Assembly (NCBI GenBank): GCA_044359405.1
Contig: JBIKMC010000249.1
Coordinates: 1 to 5,150, forward strand
Direction: 5' to 3'
From: SYIM01 sp044359405
Lineage (GTDB): Bacteria > Pseudomonadota > Gammaproteobacteria > Burkholderiales > Burkholderiaceae_E
Length of the DNA: 5,150 nucleotides
Part shown: piece by piece, positions 1 through 5,150 of the stretch
Layout: every line of letters starts with the position of its first letter
Position numbering within the stretch: position 1 is the stretch's first letter
The notes under the pieces: generated by a model
Told to the model about the DNA's origin: nothing
The model's database searches: none
The model's input: only the letters and a program-made list of their open reading frames with translations
Position numbers and translations under genes: made by a program

Positions 1-786
1 GGCACTGAGGGGCTCGCGCGAGTAGCCTACGCGCTGCCCAGCCTGAAATCGCTTGACCGCGATCAGCCTGGCCTTTACCGCTGCCAGTACCGGCTGTACG
101 GCGAGTCGTCCGGTCCACTGGGGTTCTAGCACGCCATAGATCAGACGGCCCGGATTGATCGCATCCATGCAGAGCTCGGGGTGTGCAATCAGAACCCGGC
201 TGCTCGCGATCATCTTCTCGAGCGGGCGGATGCCGGCCGCTTCGAACCCGTCTGCCATGGCTTTGAATTTTCCGACCTGGCGCGCAATCGACGCGTCGTC
301 TTCGGTATCGGCCATGTGCGCGTACAGGCCATGCAGCAATGAGTGGTCGGCCCTGCGAATCGCCTCGATGACGTCGTCGATTTCATCCTCACGAAATCCC
401 AGCCGACCAAAACCACAATCGAGCTTGATGCTGAAGCGCTGTCGGCTTTGCAGGCAGGCCCCAAGGCTGGCCAAGTCGTGAACGGTGACAATGACATCAA
501 GTCTGGCGAGGCTGGGCAGGGCTGCGGCTTCGGTACTGGCGTAGATGAGAATCGGACTGCGAACACCGGCAGACCGGATTGCGAGGGCGTCAGCCGGGTC
601 GCCCACAGCGACGCCCCACAGGCCTTCGGCTGCGGCGGCGCGGGCAATCATGACCGCGCCAAAACCGTACGCATGACCCTTGCAGACCGCGTAGACGCGC
701 GCTTTTCCAGCCTGCTGTTGCACTAACCGAAGGTTGTGTCGCAGGGCCCCAGCATCGATTTCAACCCAGGCGGCGCGTTCGGTCAT
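1..786 (-). CDS. Alanine-racemase-family PLP amino-acid racemase (alr/dadX-like), C-terminus cut by window edge
   Basis: Fold-type III PLP enzyme that interconverts amino-acid enantiomers, probably cytoplasmic. The reading frame stays open for 262 codons to the window edge. Family members have about 360 residues, so roughly 100 are missing, including the region of the catalytic tyrosine (IGYADG motif) and most of the C-terminal beta domain. Visible hallmarks are the N-terminal WVEIDAGALRHNL (7-19), the PLP-lysine segment AVCKGHAYGFGA (33-44, Schiff-base lysine K36), KLDCGFGRLGF (121-131, with K121 and R128 aligning to the carbamylated Lys and substrate-binding Arg of characterised enzymes), GLYAHMADTED (153-163), INPGRLIYG (210-218) and VKRFQAGQRVGY (244-255). 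Two things are odd. The canonical lysine motif is VKANAYGHG, and the Arg that contacts the pyridine nitrogen (usual VRPGIALYG) is N211 here. The ATG start overlaps the hyuB stop and has GAGGAG 5 nt upstream. The fold is near certain. The substrate is open, and a catabolic paralogue is likelier than the cell-wall Alr, given the operon. Confidence 0.9.
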   Translation of the reverse strand, partial: MTERAAWVEIDAGALRHNLRLVQQQAGKARVYAVCKGHAYGFGAVMIARAAAAEGLWGVAVGDPADALAIRSAGVRSPILIYASTEAAALPSLARLDVIVTVHDLASLGACLQSRQRFSIKLDCGFGRLGFREDEIDDVIEAIRRADHSLLHGLYAHMADTEDDASIARQVGKFKAMADGFEAAGIRPLEKMIASSRVLIAHPELCMDAINPGRLIYGVLEPQWTGRLAVQPVLAAVKARLIAVKRFQAGQRVGYSREPLSA

Positions 787-2603
787 GAAAGCTCCTCAGG
801 CTTGAGGCCATTGGCGCAGAGGAAATGGCGCACATGAGCGAGCGTCAGTGTCGACGTCGCTTGAGGGCCCGGGGCTCGCTGTTGGCGCAGAGCTTGCCGC
901 TGTGACTCGGTGGCAGACAGGTCAACGCCCTGATCACGCATGATCACGCCGTAGATGTCGCGCGCGTAGTCAGGCGTAATCCGGTCATCCAGCACATCTT
1001 CCAGAACCTGCTGCGGATCACGCTCAAGCGGGTCTCCATATCCGCCGCCGCCGGGTTGGATGTGCAGTATCTGGTCTGCAGCCGCGATGTCCAGCTTGTC
1101 GCGCGGCAACACGGGGACCAGATGTGTTTGCGTCCCGGATCGATGCACGGTGAAACTGGGCGTGCCAGGCGAGCCGCCGTCAAGCCCGTAGGGCAGGTGG
1201 TGTCGCCGATCAGATCGCAGCGTGAACACTGCGCGATCAGCGAGGATTCGGTAGGCTCGCTTAACCGCCATGCCACCGCGATAACGTCCGGGACCGCCGC
1301 TGTTGCGGGCCAGACCATATTCGACGACTTCGATCGGTGAATCGGCCTCCAGCATTTCGATCGGCTGATTGGATTGATTGGCAGCCAGATTGGCCGCGCC
1401 ATCAAGGCCGTCGCGATCGGAGCGCGCGCCCCACGCACCCAGAATGGTCTCGGTGAACACGAAATTCTTGCCCTGCCACTGGCCGCCAATGCTGGGATTG
1501 GTGGCCCCGCCCTCTCCGGCGGCATAGACGCGACCCGGGATGGCCTGGGCCAGCGCCCCGAGCAGCGTATCGACGGCCCTGAAGCCGACGATGCCCCGCG
1601 CATTGCAGGCAGCGGGAAAACGGGGATTGACGATAGAGCCCTCGGGGGCGATGACCTGAATGGGCCTCATGTAGCCCACGGTATTGGGAATTCGCTCGCC
1701 GACCAGGCAACGAAAGGCCAGGTAGGTTGCCGAGCGTATGAATGGCCCTGGCGCATTGATGGCGCCATCGACCTGCTCGGAGGTTCCCGTCCAGTCGACG
1801 ATCGCCTCGTCGTCGCGAATATCAACCGCGACCTTGAATCGGATCGCCTTCGGAGACTGACCAAAACCGTCGATGAAGTCTTCAAACTCGTAGCGCCCCG
1901 GTGGCAGGCTGCGGATCAGCGCTCGCATCTGTGATTCCGCAAGATCGTGCAGGCGATTGATGCAGGCGCGCGTGGTATCCGATCCGTATTGAGCGACCAG
2001 CCGCGTCAGTCCCTGTTCCGCGATTCGGCAAGCGGCCATCTGTGCTCTGAGATCACCAAGCACCCGATCGGGTACGCGAACATTCGCGGCGAGAATCGAC
2101 AGAAGCGTCTGATTCTCGGATCCGGTTGCGCCGTCCACCAGGTGCATCATGGGGATGCGCAGTCCTTCCTGGAATATTTCGGTCGCGTGCACCGCGGTTC
2201 CGCCGGGCGTGATACCGCCGATATCGGTGTGGTGCACCAGCGTCGTGGCAAACCCCTCCAGGCTGCCCTCGATGAAGATGGGCTTGATCACGTAGATATC
2301 GGGCAGATGCATGCCGCCACTGCCGTAGGGGTCGTTCAGGGCAAATACATCGCCGTCCCGCATGGAAGAGCCGAACCGCCTGATGACCTCGCTCATCGTG
2401 TCTGGGAACGATCCCAGATGCAGCGCGGTGGTGAGCCCCTGAGCGACCATGCGTCCCTCGCGGTCGCAGACCGCAGTGGAATAGTCCATTGAGTCACGCA
2501 CCACGGGCGAGTAGGCGGTTCGCATCAGCACGAGCGCCATTTCATCGGCCAGCGAGTCCAGCGCGTTGCGAACAACTTCAAGCGTGATTGGATCCAGACT
2601 CAT
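783..2603 (-). CDS. hyuB: HyuB: hydantoinase B / oxoprolinase family subunit
   Basis: Second subunit of an ATP-dependent cyclic amide hydrolase (N-methylhydantoinase B, 5-oxoprolinase C-terminal half, caprolactamase beta). It is cytoplasmic, with no signal peptide or membrane segment. At 606 residues it is at the long end for the family, and the hydantoinase B domain runs through nearly all of it. Diagnostic segments in order are DPITLEVVRNALDSLADEM (4-22), RDSMDYSTAVCD (36-47), ALHLGSF (60-66), NDPYGSGGMHLPDIY (90-104), LVHHTDIGG (122-130), HATEIFQEGLRIP (139-151), NVRVPDRVLGDLRAQMAAC (174-192), GGPGRYRGG (436-444) and GGGGYGDPLERD (518-529). D40, H99, D102 and H124/H125 are the likely metal ligands by family comparison. 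A tail of about 50 residues follows the usual YGV ending (551-553). The ATG overlaps the hyuA stop by 4 nt, with AGGA 7 nt upstream, and the stop overlaps the racemase start. The family is certain. Hydantoin, 5-oxoproline and lactam substrates cannot be told apart by eye. Confidence 0.96.
   Translation of the reverse strand: MSLDPITLEVVRNALDSLADEMALVLMRTAYSPVVRDSMDYSTAVCDREGRMVAQGLTTALHLGSFPDTMSEVIRRFGSSMRDGDVFALNDPYGSGGMHLPDIYVIKPIFIEGSLEGFATTLVHHTDIGGITPGGTAVHATEIFQEGLRIPMMHLVDGATGSENQTLLSILAANVRVPDRVLGDLRAQMAACRIAEQGLTRLVAQYGSDTTRACINRLHDLAESQMRALIRSLPPGRYEFEDFIDGFGQSPKAIRFKVAVDIRDDEAIVDWTGTSEQVDGAINAPGPFIRSATYLAFRCLVGERIPNTVGYMRPIQVIAPEGSIVNPRFPAACNARGIVGFRAVDTLLGALAQAIPGRVYAAGEGGATNPSIGGQWQGKNFVFTETILGAWGARSDRDGLDGAANLAANQSNQPIEMLEADSPIEVVEYGLARNSGGPGRYRGGMAVKRAYRILADRAVFTLRSDRRHHLPYGLDGGSPGTPSFTVHRSGTQTHLVPVLPRDKLDIAAADQILHIQPGGGGYGDPLERDPQQVLEDVLDDRITPDYARDIYGVIMRDQGVDLSATESQRQALRQQRAPGPQATSTLTLAHVRHFLCANGLKPEELS
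792..797 (-). promoter_or_regulatory. Ribosome binding site of the racemase gene, inside the end of hyuB
   Basis: GAGGAG lies 5 nt before the ATG at 786, within the last codons of hyuB (its Glu-Glu pair). The hyuB stop TGA (785-783) and this ATG share ATGA. The strong site supports this start and suggests that ribosomes ending hyuB reinitiate on the racemase. Confidence 0.8.
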
Positions 2604-4702
2604 GACATATTCCTGTTCATCAGAATGGCCGCGTCAGCGCCCAATTCAGCCGACCAGTGCGGCGGCACCAGTACCGTGGCGTCGTCTTCCTCAATGATGA
2701 GCGGTCCCGGCTGGCGAGTGCTCAAATTAGCGCGACGCAGAATGCGCGTGCTCATCAGCCCCAGCTTTGCGCCGAAGAAGGCATCGCGGTGCACTGAGCC
2801 TGAGTTTGATCGGCCGATTGAGTGCACCGCGTCGGGACGCCGCTCAACCGGAAGCGTGGCGGTAACGCGGATGTTGACCAGGTCAATGGGGTCATCTGCA
2901 GAGCCGTGACCGTAGGTGCGACGATGTTCGCTCACGAAGCGCTCGCGCAGCACCGCTCCGGCATTCGACCCCGTTTGTGGTGCCATGACGTTCAACTCGA
3001 ACGCCTGTCCGCGATACCTGAGATCGGCGGTGCGTCGGAGTGAAAGCCCAGCCGCGCCATGCGATGCTGCATAGGCCTTGCGCAACTCGGATTCGATGTC
3101 TGCATAGCGCTGTTCGAGTTCTACACCGTCAAGCTGATCGAGCGACTGCATCCAGGTTCTGGACATGTCGCGCTCCAGGTTGGCGTCCAGTAGTCCCAGG
3201 GCCGAGAAGACACCGGCGAATCGGGGCACGATGACTGAGCGGATTTCCAGTGCGTCGGCGATGCTGGCCGCCATCAGGGCGCCATTGCCACCGAAGGCGA
3301 ACAGCGCGAAGTCTCGAGGGTCGCGACCCCTGAAGGTTGATACGGCCTTGACCGCCCGGGTCATGGTGGCGGATGCAAGCTGAAAAACGCCATGGGCTGC
3401 CGCAATGACCGACATATCGAGTGGCTTTGCAACCAGACGCTCGACGGCTGAGCGTGATAGCGCGCCGTCAATCTTCATGGCACCGCCCACCAGTTGTGTT
3501 GGGCTCACGTAGCCGAGGCACACCATGGCATCGGTGAGGGTGGCCTCGGAGCCTCCACGACCGTAGCAGGCCGGACCTGGCACGGCACCTGCGCTATCGG
3601 GCCCCACGCTCAGGGTGCCGTGCGGGGAGACGCGCGCAATGCTGCCACCACCCGCGCCGATTTCGGAAATATCGATGACCGGCAGCTTCAGTGCGTGCCC
3701 GCCACCCTTGACGAGCTTGCTGCTCAGGTTGATACCGGCACCGACCTCGTACTCGTTGGTGCGAGCCACTGTGGCGCCTTCGACCATGGACGCCTTGGCG
3801 GTGGTTCCCCCCATGTCGATCGTAAGAACGTCGCTGTGGTTCATTCGGGAGGCAGCGCAGGCTGCACCGATGACACCTGCCGCAGGGCCCGACTCGACGA
3901 TGTAGGCGGGCAGCTGCAGCACTTCTTCGATCGACAGAATGCCACCGCTTGACTGCATGATTCGAATGGGCGCGCGATAGCCGCTTGCGAAGAGGGCGTT
4001 GGACAGCCTCTGGCAGTAATGTCGGACGGCTGGGCCAATGTAGGCATTGATCACCGTCGTGCTGGTGCGTTCGTATTCCTTGATTTCCGGCAGGACCTGG
4101 CTTGACGTGCAGATAAACATCGCCTCGCCCAGCGCCCTGCGGGCCAGGGCCTGAATGCGCTGCTCGTGCTCAGGGTTGGCATACGCATGCAGCAGGCAGA
4201 TGGCGAGGGCTTCCACCCCTGCCTGTGCGACGGCCTCAAAGATCGATGCAAGCTCGTCTTCCGCAAGCGTCGTCTGTACCCGTCCACGGTAGTCGATACG
4301 TTCGGTGACTTCGTAGCGCAGCCTGCGCGGCACCAGGGCAGGCGGCCTGTCCAGAAACATGTTGTAAAGCTCTGGAATGCGAACTCGACGCAATTCCAGA
4401 ACATCGCGGAAGCCGCGCGTGGTGATCAGCGCGGTGCGCGCGCCTTTGCCTTCCAGAATGGTGTTGGTGGCGATGGTCGTGCCGTGCACGATTTCGGCAA
4501 TGCGGTCGGGTGAGATGCCGTGGCGCGCGCAGAGTTCGTTCAGACCGATCACGATGCCGCGGCCGTAGTCATCGGGTGTTGAGGACACCTTGTGGGTCAG
4601 CACCAACCCCCGGTCACCCCGCAGGACGATGTCGGTGAAAGTGCCGCCGATGTCGACCCCTGCACGAAATTTACTGTTCACATCCCCGTCTGCAAAAGTC
4701 AT
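2600..4702 (-). CDS. hyuA: HyuA: hydantoinase A / oxoprolinase family ATPase subunit
   Basis: First subunit of the two-part hydrolase. In this family it binds ATP through an actin/hexokinase-like (ASKHA) fold and phosphorylates the cyclic amide so the HyuB side can complete ring opening. At 700 residues it is full length. The N-terminal domain (about 14-190) opens with AGVDIGGTFTDIV (14-26) and continues with IVHGTTIATNTILEGKGA (71-88) and ITTRGFRDVLELRR (93-106). The core domain (about 211-500) has ERTSTTVINAYIGP (211-224), MQSSGGI (249-255), VESGPAAGVIGAA (269-281), the second phosphate motif TIDMGGTTAK (294-303), EIGAGGGSIA (347-356), GPDSAGAVPGPACYGRGG (367-384), TLTDA (388-392) and FGGNGALMAA (470-479). 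The rest is the C-terminal domain. The ATG was chosen because it gives a normal-length N-terminus with AGGA 11 nt upstream; an in-frame GTG at codon 8 is an alternative. It is first in the leftward operon and divergent from the TRAP gene. The FGGNGALMAA segment lacks the histidine common in the family (GPLHA). Confidence 0.96.
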   Translation of the reverse strand: MTFADGDVNSKFRAGVDIGGTFTDIVLRGDRGLVLTHKVSSTPDDYGRGIVIGLNELCARHGISPDRIAEIVHGTTIATNTILEGKGARTALITTRGFRDVLELRRVRIPELYNMFLDRPPALVPRRLRYEVTERIDYRGRVQTTLAEDELASIFEAVAQAGVEALAICLLHAYANPEHEQRIQALARRALGEAMFICTSSQVLPEIKEYERTSTTVINAYIGPAVRHYCQRLSNALFASGYRAPIRIMQSSGGILSIEEVLQLPAYIVESGPAAGVIGAACAASRMNHSDVLTIDMGGTTAKASMVEGATVARTNEYEVGAGINLSSKLVKGGGHALKLPVIDISEIGAGGGSIARVSPHGTLSVGPDSAGAVPGPACYGRGGSEATLTDAMVCLGYVSPTQLVGGAMKIDGALSRSAVERLVAKPLDMSVIAAAHGVFQLASATMTRAVKAVSTFRGRDPRDFALFAFGGNGALMAASIADALEIRSVIVPRFAGVFSALGLLDANLERDMSRTWMQSLDQLDGVELEQRYADIESELRKAYAASHGAAGLSLRRTADLRYRGQAFELNVMAPQTGSNAGAVLRERFVSEHRRTYGHGSADDPIDLVNIRVTATLPVERRPDAVHSIGRSNSGSVHRDAFFGAKLGLMSTRILRRANLSTRQPGPLIIEEDDATVLVPPHWSAELGADAAILMNRNMS
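2611..2614 (-). promoter_or_regulatory. Ribosome binding site of hyuB with ATGA overlap
   Basis: AGGA sits 7 nt before the hyuB ATG at 2603 and inside the last hyuA codons. The hyuA stop TGA (2602-2600) overlaps the hyuB start as ATGA. This fixes the hyuB start and fits coupled production of two subunits of one enzyme. Confidence 0.7.
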
Positions 4703-4713
4703 CTTCGCGTGGT

Positions 4714-4717
4714 TCCT
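4714..4717 (-). promoter_or_regulatory. Probable ribosome binding site of hyuA
   Basis: AGGA, in the context ACAGGAAC, lies 11 nt before the ATG at 4702. The spacing is longer than ideal, so initiation may be modest. It still fits this ATG better than the GTG at codon 8, whose only purine-rich upstream stretch is a G-run. Confidence 0.5.
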
Positions 4718-4718
4718 G

Positions 4719-4747
4719 TTGACGATAGGCTCGATGGATTCTATAGT
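4719..4747 (+). promoter_or_regulatory. Sigma70-type promoter for the TRAP binding-protein gene
   Basis: TTGACG (4719-4724) and TATAGT (4742-4747) are separated by exactly 17 bases. Each hexamer matches five of six consensus positions. Transcription would start near 4754, giving a leader of about 38 nt before the ATG at 4792. The -35 element lies close to the hyuA ribosome binding site, and the -10 element is the left arm of a dyad. It is predicted from sequence only. Confidence 0.65.
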
Positions 4748-4766
4748 GAATGCGCGCTATATCCAA
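4740..4766 (-). promoter_or_regulatory. Weak candidate leftward promoter for the hyuA operon
   Basis: Reading leftward, TTGGAT (4766-4761) is followed after 15 bases by TATAGA (4745-4740), giving a start near 4733 and a leader of about 30 nt that keeps the hyuA ribosome binding site. The -35 match and spacing are poor, so an activator may be needed. An alternative is TTCACT (4750-4745), 17 bases, TATCGT (4727-4722), but its start near 4715 would cut into the ribosome binding site. Confidence 0.3.
4742..4761. promoter_or_regulatory. Imperfect 20-bp dyad, candidate regulator operator
   Basis: TATAG (4742-4746) and CTATA (4757-4761) form inverted arms 10 bases apart, with one further matching pair inside (G4748 with C4755). 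The dyad covers the -10 element and expected start of the rightward promoter, and also overlaps the candidate leftward -10. A dimeric regulator binding here could control both directions. No regulator gene is visible in the window, and short A+T-rich dyads also occur by chance. Confidence 0.4.
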
Positions 4767-4781
4767 TCTGAATACAACAGC

Positions 4782-4789
4782 AGGAGGAG
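4782..4789 (+). promoter_or_regulatory. Strong ribosome binding site of the TRAP gene
   Basis: AGGAGGAG ends 2 nt before the ATG at 4792. Its core AGGAGG has 4 nt of spacing and the following GGAG slightly less. This near-perfect Shine-Dalgarno fits the high expression expected of a periplasmic binding protein and fixes the start. Confidence 0.8.
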
Positions 4790-4791
4790 TC

Positions 4792-5150
4792 ATGTTAGCT
4801 GCATTTCGAGGTGCCGTCGCGGCGCTGGCTGTTCTGTTTGCAGGCGTGGGGTCGGCCCAGGATCTGCCCAAGCAACATTTCAAGGTGCTGGGGGGGTTTT
4901 CGAACATCAATTTCGCCCGAACCATTGAACGACCGTTCTGGGTGCAGAAGCTTCCAGAGGCCAGTAAGGGCAGCATCGGCGCTGAGTTCACCACCCTCGA
5001 TCAGATGGGTCTTCAGGGCACCGAGGTGATGCGTCTGATTCGTCTTGGCGTCGTCGACTTTGCCTCTGGCAATCTTAGCTACATGGCCTCTGACAGTCCG
5101 GTCTTCGACAGTCTGGATCTGCCCGGCGTCTACCTTGACTTGCCCTCTTT
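4792..5150 (+). CDS. TRAP transporter solute-binding protein (DctP family), N-terminal part
   Basis: Periplasmic receptor that captures a small carboxylate-type substrate and passes it to TRAP membrane subunits, which would be encoded further right. The first 119 residues are visible, about a third of the usual 330 or so. Residues 1-22 form a Sec signal peptide: R6, a hydrophobic core at about 8-20, and probable cleavage after GSA (20-22) before QD. There is no lipobox cysteine. The mature part shows the DctP pattern: a first beta-strand (FKVLGGF, 30-36), then ARTIERPFWVQKLPEASKGS (42-61, the usual W-x-x-x-L/v-x-x-x-s-x-G block), GAEFTTLDQMGLQGTEVMRL (63-82, the lG-x-x-x-E-v-x-r block), GVVDFASGNLSYMA (86-99) and DSLDLPGVY (106-114). 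The conserved arginine that binds the substrate carboxylate lies beyond the edge. The gene has its own strong promoter and is divergent from hyuA, which suggests import of that operon's substrate. It could instead serve a neighbouring pathway. Confidence 0.9.
   Translation, partial: MLAAFRGAVAALAVLFAGVGSAQDLPKQHFKVLGGFSNINFARTIERPFWVQKLPEASKGSIGAEFTTLDQMGLQGTEVMRLIRLGVVDFASGNLSYMASDSPVFDSLDLPGVYLDLPS

Larger units (their letters stand above)
4703..4791. promoter_or_regulatory. Divergent control region between hyuA and the TRAP binding-protein gene
   Basis: This 89-bp spacer is the only clearly non-coding stretch. It is more A+T-rich in the middle than the flanking genes. It must hold the start signals for both the leftward hyuA-hyuB-racemase operon and the rightward TRAP gene, so shared regulation is likely. 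No terminator-like hairpin with a T-run was seen. The individual elements are listed separately. Confidence 0.75.

Noticed and set aside
343..726. Rightward open frame of 127 codons, and a leftward one at 210-647, over the racemase gene
   Set aside because: Both are shadows of the racemase frame, which is continuous from 786 to the window edge and carries conserved motifs throughout. No frameshift was found on re-reading codon by codon.
1374..1934. Rightward open frame of 186 codons antisense to hyuB
   Set aside because: It lies wholly opposite well-conserved hyuB sequence, shows no recognisable domain and has no convincing ribosome binding site. High G+C coding DNA commonly leaves such open antisense frames.
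1947..2492. Rightward open frame of 181 codons antisense to the N-terminal half of hyuB
   Set aside because: The opposite strand encodes the diagnostic HyuB metal-site motifs in this very stretch. The antisense product has no family features.
3494..3952. Rightward open frame of 152 codons antisense to hyuA
   Set aside because: It is opposite the conserved second phosphate motif and glycine-rich region of HyuA, with no domain or start signal of its own.
4752..4757. GCGCGC palindrome in the control region
   Set aside because: A six-base alternating G/C palindrome is expected by chance at this base composition. It is only notable as part of the larger dyad.
4671..4994. Leftward open frame of 107 codons spanning the control region and the start of the TRAP gene
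   Set aside because: It runs antisense through a clear signal peptide and DctP motifs and across the promoter region, overlaps the start of hyuA, and has no recognisable product.

Overview
The window comes from a Gram-negative bacterium of fairly high G+C (about 60% by eye). The evidence is a Sec-type periplasmic binding protein of the TRAP (DctP) family, tightly overlapping genes and proteobacterial-style Shine-Dalgarno sites. A proteobacterium, perhaps of the Burkholderiales type, is the best guess, but nothing here fixes the genus.

Layout: almost all of the window (positions 1-4702) is one leftward operon. In transcription order it holds hyuA (2600-4702), hyuB (783-2603) and an alanine-racemase-family gene (786 to beyond position 1, so its C-terminus is missing). 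Both junctions are 4-base ATGA stop/start overlaps, so the three proteins are probably translationally coupled. An 89-bp divergent control region (4703-4791) follows. It carries a strong sigma70-type promoter reading rightward, a weaker leftward candidate, and a 20-bp imperfect dyad over the overlapping -10 regions. A rightward gene then starts at 4792. It is the N-terminal third of a TRAP transporter solute-binding protein with a signal peptide and runs off the right edge.

How the parts may work together: HyuA and HyuB are the two subunits of an ATP-dependent cyclic amide hydrolase (hydantoinase / 5-oxoprolinase / caprolactamase superfamily). The TRAP binding protein would capture an acidic or carboxylate-bearing substrate in the periplasm. 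The PLP racemase would interconvert enantiomers of the amino acid released, or of a related one. The set looks like a catabolic module for a cyclic amide of an amino acid, such as a hydantoin or 5-oxoproline. The substrate cannot be read from the sequence.

The most unusual point is in the racemase. The arginine that normally hydrogen-bonds the PLP pyridine nitrogen in alanine racemases aligns with asparagine (N211), and the PLP-lysine motif is also non-standard. No RNA gene, mobile element, CRISPR array or long repeat was seen. I found no gene-free stretch over 300 bases.
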